Assembly (NCBI RefSeq): GCF_963678635.1 | Contig: NW_026971179.1 | Coordinates: 64,001-128,000 of the forward strand | Origin: Symsagittifera roscoffensis | Lineage: Eukaryota > Xenacoelomorpha > Acoela > Convolutidae | Length of the DNA: 64,000 nt | Direction: 5' to 3' | Shown: positions 62,306 through 64,000 of the stretch, piece by piece | Layout: each line of letters starts with the position of its first letter | How positions within the stretch are numbered: the stretch's first letter is position 1 | Translations under genes and position numbers: made by a program | The notes under the pieces: model-generated | Database searches by the model: none | What the model was told of the DNA's origin: nothing | The model's input: only the letters and a program-made list of their open reading frames with translations

Positions 62306-64000
62306 AAATGTTGCTCGAAATGATAGAACCCTCGAAATCGCCATGGGCTTGCGGGGTAGTAATGGCGAAAAAGAAAGGGGGCAGCTTAGGTTTTGTTGCG
62401 ACTTTCGTTACTTGAACGCGGTAACGATAAAAGATGCGTACCCGATACCGCGAATAGACGAGAGCCTCTCTAAACTTGGTGATGCCAAGTTCTTCACCAC
62501 ATTGGACTTGGGTTCTACCTTCTGGCAGGTCCCTCTGCGGAAGAAGGATAGAGAAAAGAGCGTGTGACTTGGGATTGTACCAGTGGAAGAGGATGCCCTT
62601 CGGCTTGTGCAACTCAACGGCCACTTTTCAAAGACTGATGGCTCAGGCTTTGACCAGAGTGACAAAGAAGTACGGGAATCTTGTGATGTGTTATGTGGAT
62701 GACGTAGTCATAGCAACACCAACCCTGGAAGACCACATTGATCGGCTCGATGAGGTCTTTGGATGCATGAAGAGAGCAGGCTTGAAATGCAAACCATCGA
62801 AACGTGAAATCCTAAGGGATTCAATCAAGTACGTAGGAAGAATGGTGGTAAGGCATGGTTTGAGGTCGGACCCGGAAGCAGTAGAAGCTGTGTTGAAATG
62901 GAAGATTCCCAGAACGGACACACAGCTCATGAGCTTCCTAGGGTTTGCCAACTATTACCGTGAGTTCATATAAGGATATGCGGAGAAGGTGTATCCGATG
63001 CAGAAGCTGATGCGCAACAAAGGGAAAAAGTTCAAATGGAACGACGAAGCAGAAGTTGCCTTCGAGAACATAAAGAGGGAACTGTGCGAAGCGCCAGTGC
63101 TGGGCATGCCTACAGAAAAGGACATATATGTTCTCGACACAGACGCATCGGTGGTAGCCATCTCAGGAATCTTGCATCAAGAGCAAGAATGGAACGGAAG
63201 AACAGTTCTCCGTCCCATTGCATACGGCAGCAAGGTCTTGAGTGACACAGAGATGAAATATGGCGCAGCAAAAGCAGAAATGTTTGCAGTAGTCACCTTC
63301 GTGGAAAAGTACCGTGCATACTTGGGGAACGCTCCCTTCAAGTTACGCGTGGACAACAGATCGTTATCCTGGTTGAAAACCTACTCAATGGATCAGAGTT
63401 ATATTGGTAGATGGATAGTAAGATTGGATGGCTACCATATGCTAATCGAACATAGGATGCGTGATAAACACCAGAATGCTGGCAGCCTCAGCAAGAAAAC
63501 TGAGTTCTATGAAAGATTGGAGCAGAAGCAGGCCAATCAGACGGAAATAAAGGAGGGATTCTCGTTTCTGGACAAAGAAACTTATGAAGCGCTTCCCTTA
63601 ACGAGATGGTTGGATAAGTCTGGACATCCAATTCCAGGGCATCCTGCGTTACCTGTAGAGAAAGCTACCGAGATAAAGATCCTATCCAAGGAGGACCCGG
63701 TCCCCTTGGATCTGTTGCTGCGCTCGAACCTGGTCCAGCGGGAACTCTCCCGCATGAACATTAACAGCCTCTCATTATTGGATAAAACGGTGCAGGTCAC
63801 ACCGCAAGTGATGCGGATGCTGGGTGGACTGTTAGAGAGAGAAGTGACCAGAGATTCCCACAAATGGGCAGCAGCAGTGGCATCACTGACAGTCAGTGAG
63901 AAGGTGAAGATCATGCCGTCCAGACGACAGCACGAAGAGAACGAGAGGGATTGTAGGACAATAGTTCAGCAACTAGTATCCTCAATACCACACGAGGTTT
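62306..64000 (+). pseudogene. G2 reverse transcriptase and RNase H (runs off the window)
   Basis: The first block is LRFCCDFRYLNAVTIKDAYP and FFTTLDLGSTFWQVPL. A frame change near 62,555 follows, then LYQWKRMPFGLCNSTATFQR and the catalytic CYVDDVVIATPTLEDHI (62,689-62,739), then LMSFLGFANYYREFI and a TAA at 62,971-62,973. From there the frame is open to 64,000. It covers RNase H (YVLDTDASVVAISGIL, AKAEMFAVVTFVEKYRAYL, LRVDNRSLSWL, DKHQNAGSLSK, with G in place of the last catalytic Asp) and the linker FSFLDKETYEALPLTRWLDK. The integrase would lie beyond the window. Confidence 0.85.

Noticed and set aside
61962-62624. 220-codon minus-strand open frame
   Set aside because: Lies opposite the gypsy pre-polymerase and reverse transcriptase; no motif, and the sense strand explains the sequence.

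Overview
The window is eukaryotic and almost certainly from an invertebrate animal. It is AT-rich, has short GT...AG introns (about 65-205 bases), carries a (TTAGGG)n tract, and is packed with animal transposon families: a FLYWCH/MULE DNA transposon, a Polinton/Maverick, a LINE with an esterase-like ORF1 and Ty3/gypsy LTR elements. I see no bacterial operons, ribosome binding sites, rRNA, tRNA or CRISPR. The sequence alone does not fix the species. Almost every long reading frame is mobile-element coding sequence broken by stops and frameshifts.

Layout. 1-6.4 kb: one exon running off the left edge, a strong 100-base hairpin, an 18-base minisatellite, and relics of an unrecognised multi-part protein gene. 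6.43-12.82 kb: a large palindrome. Two 2.2-kb arms, each a whole FLYWCH-type MULE carrying the same foldback insertion, face each other around 2 kb of unique cargo with exon-like segments and a RING-like reading frame. 12.83-13.95 kb (minus): a spliced JmjC-domain gene whose stop codon lies 12 bases from the palindrome edge, damaged by one in-frame stop and one frameshift. 14.1-15.4 kb (plus): a GC-rich acidic frame containing a TATA box and GC box, then a small gene built from tandemly duplicated intron/exon units. 15.7-16.2 kb: short repeats.

16.9-26.4 kb: a decayed Polinton/Maverick. From left to right it has unrecognised frames, a HerA-type packaging ATPase, coiled-coil and basic frames, a retroviral-type integrase, a penton-like minor capsid protein, a small pVI-like protein, an F54H12.2-like capsid protein, and an adenain-like cysteine protease end present twice. 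I found no DNA polymerase B motif. 27.0-28.0 kb (minus): a frameshifted gene of unknown family. 28.4-41.8 kb: a repeat landscape of duplicated exon relics, a tandem array of 1.34-kb units, and copies of a dispersed 2-kb repeat called F here.

41.85-52.37 kb: Ty3/gypsy copy G1 (5' LTR, gag, RNase H, integrase). A complete but dead LINE (43.07-47.57 kb) is inserted just behind the LTR, and an internal deletion removes the reverse transcriptase. 52.4-56.7 kb: three F copies in alternating orientation, two of them forming a 3.4-kb palindrome. 56.75-64.0 kb: gypsy copy G2, with a 1.9-kb LTR containing an AATCCGGAGGGGTC minisatellite, gag with two CCHC knuckles, then reverse transcriptase and RNase H open to the window edge.

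How it fits together. This is a graveyard of nested and inverted elements. The most unusual structures are the MULE palindrome with spliced cargo, the duplicated intron/exon units, and a CGGAGGG(G)T motif shared by the 1.34-kb array, family F and the gypsy LTR.
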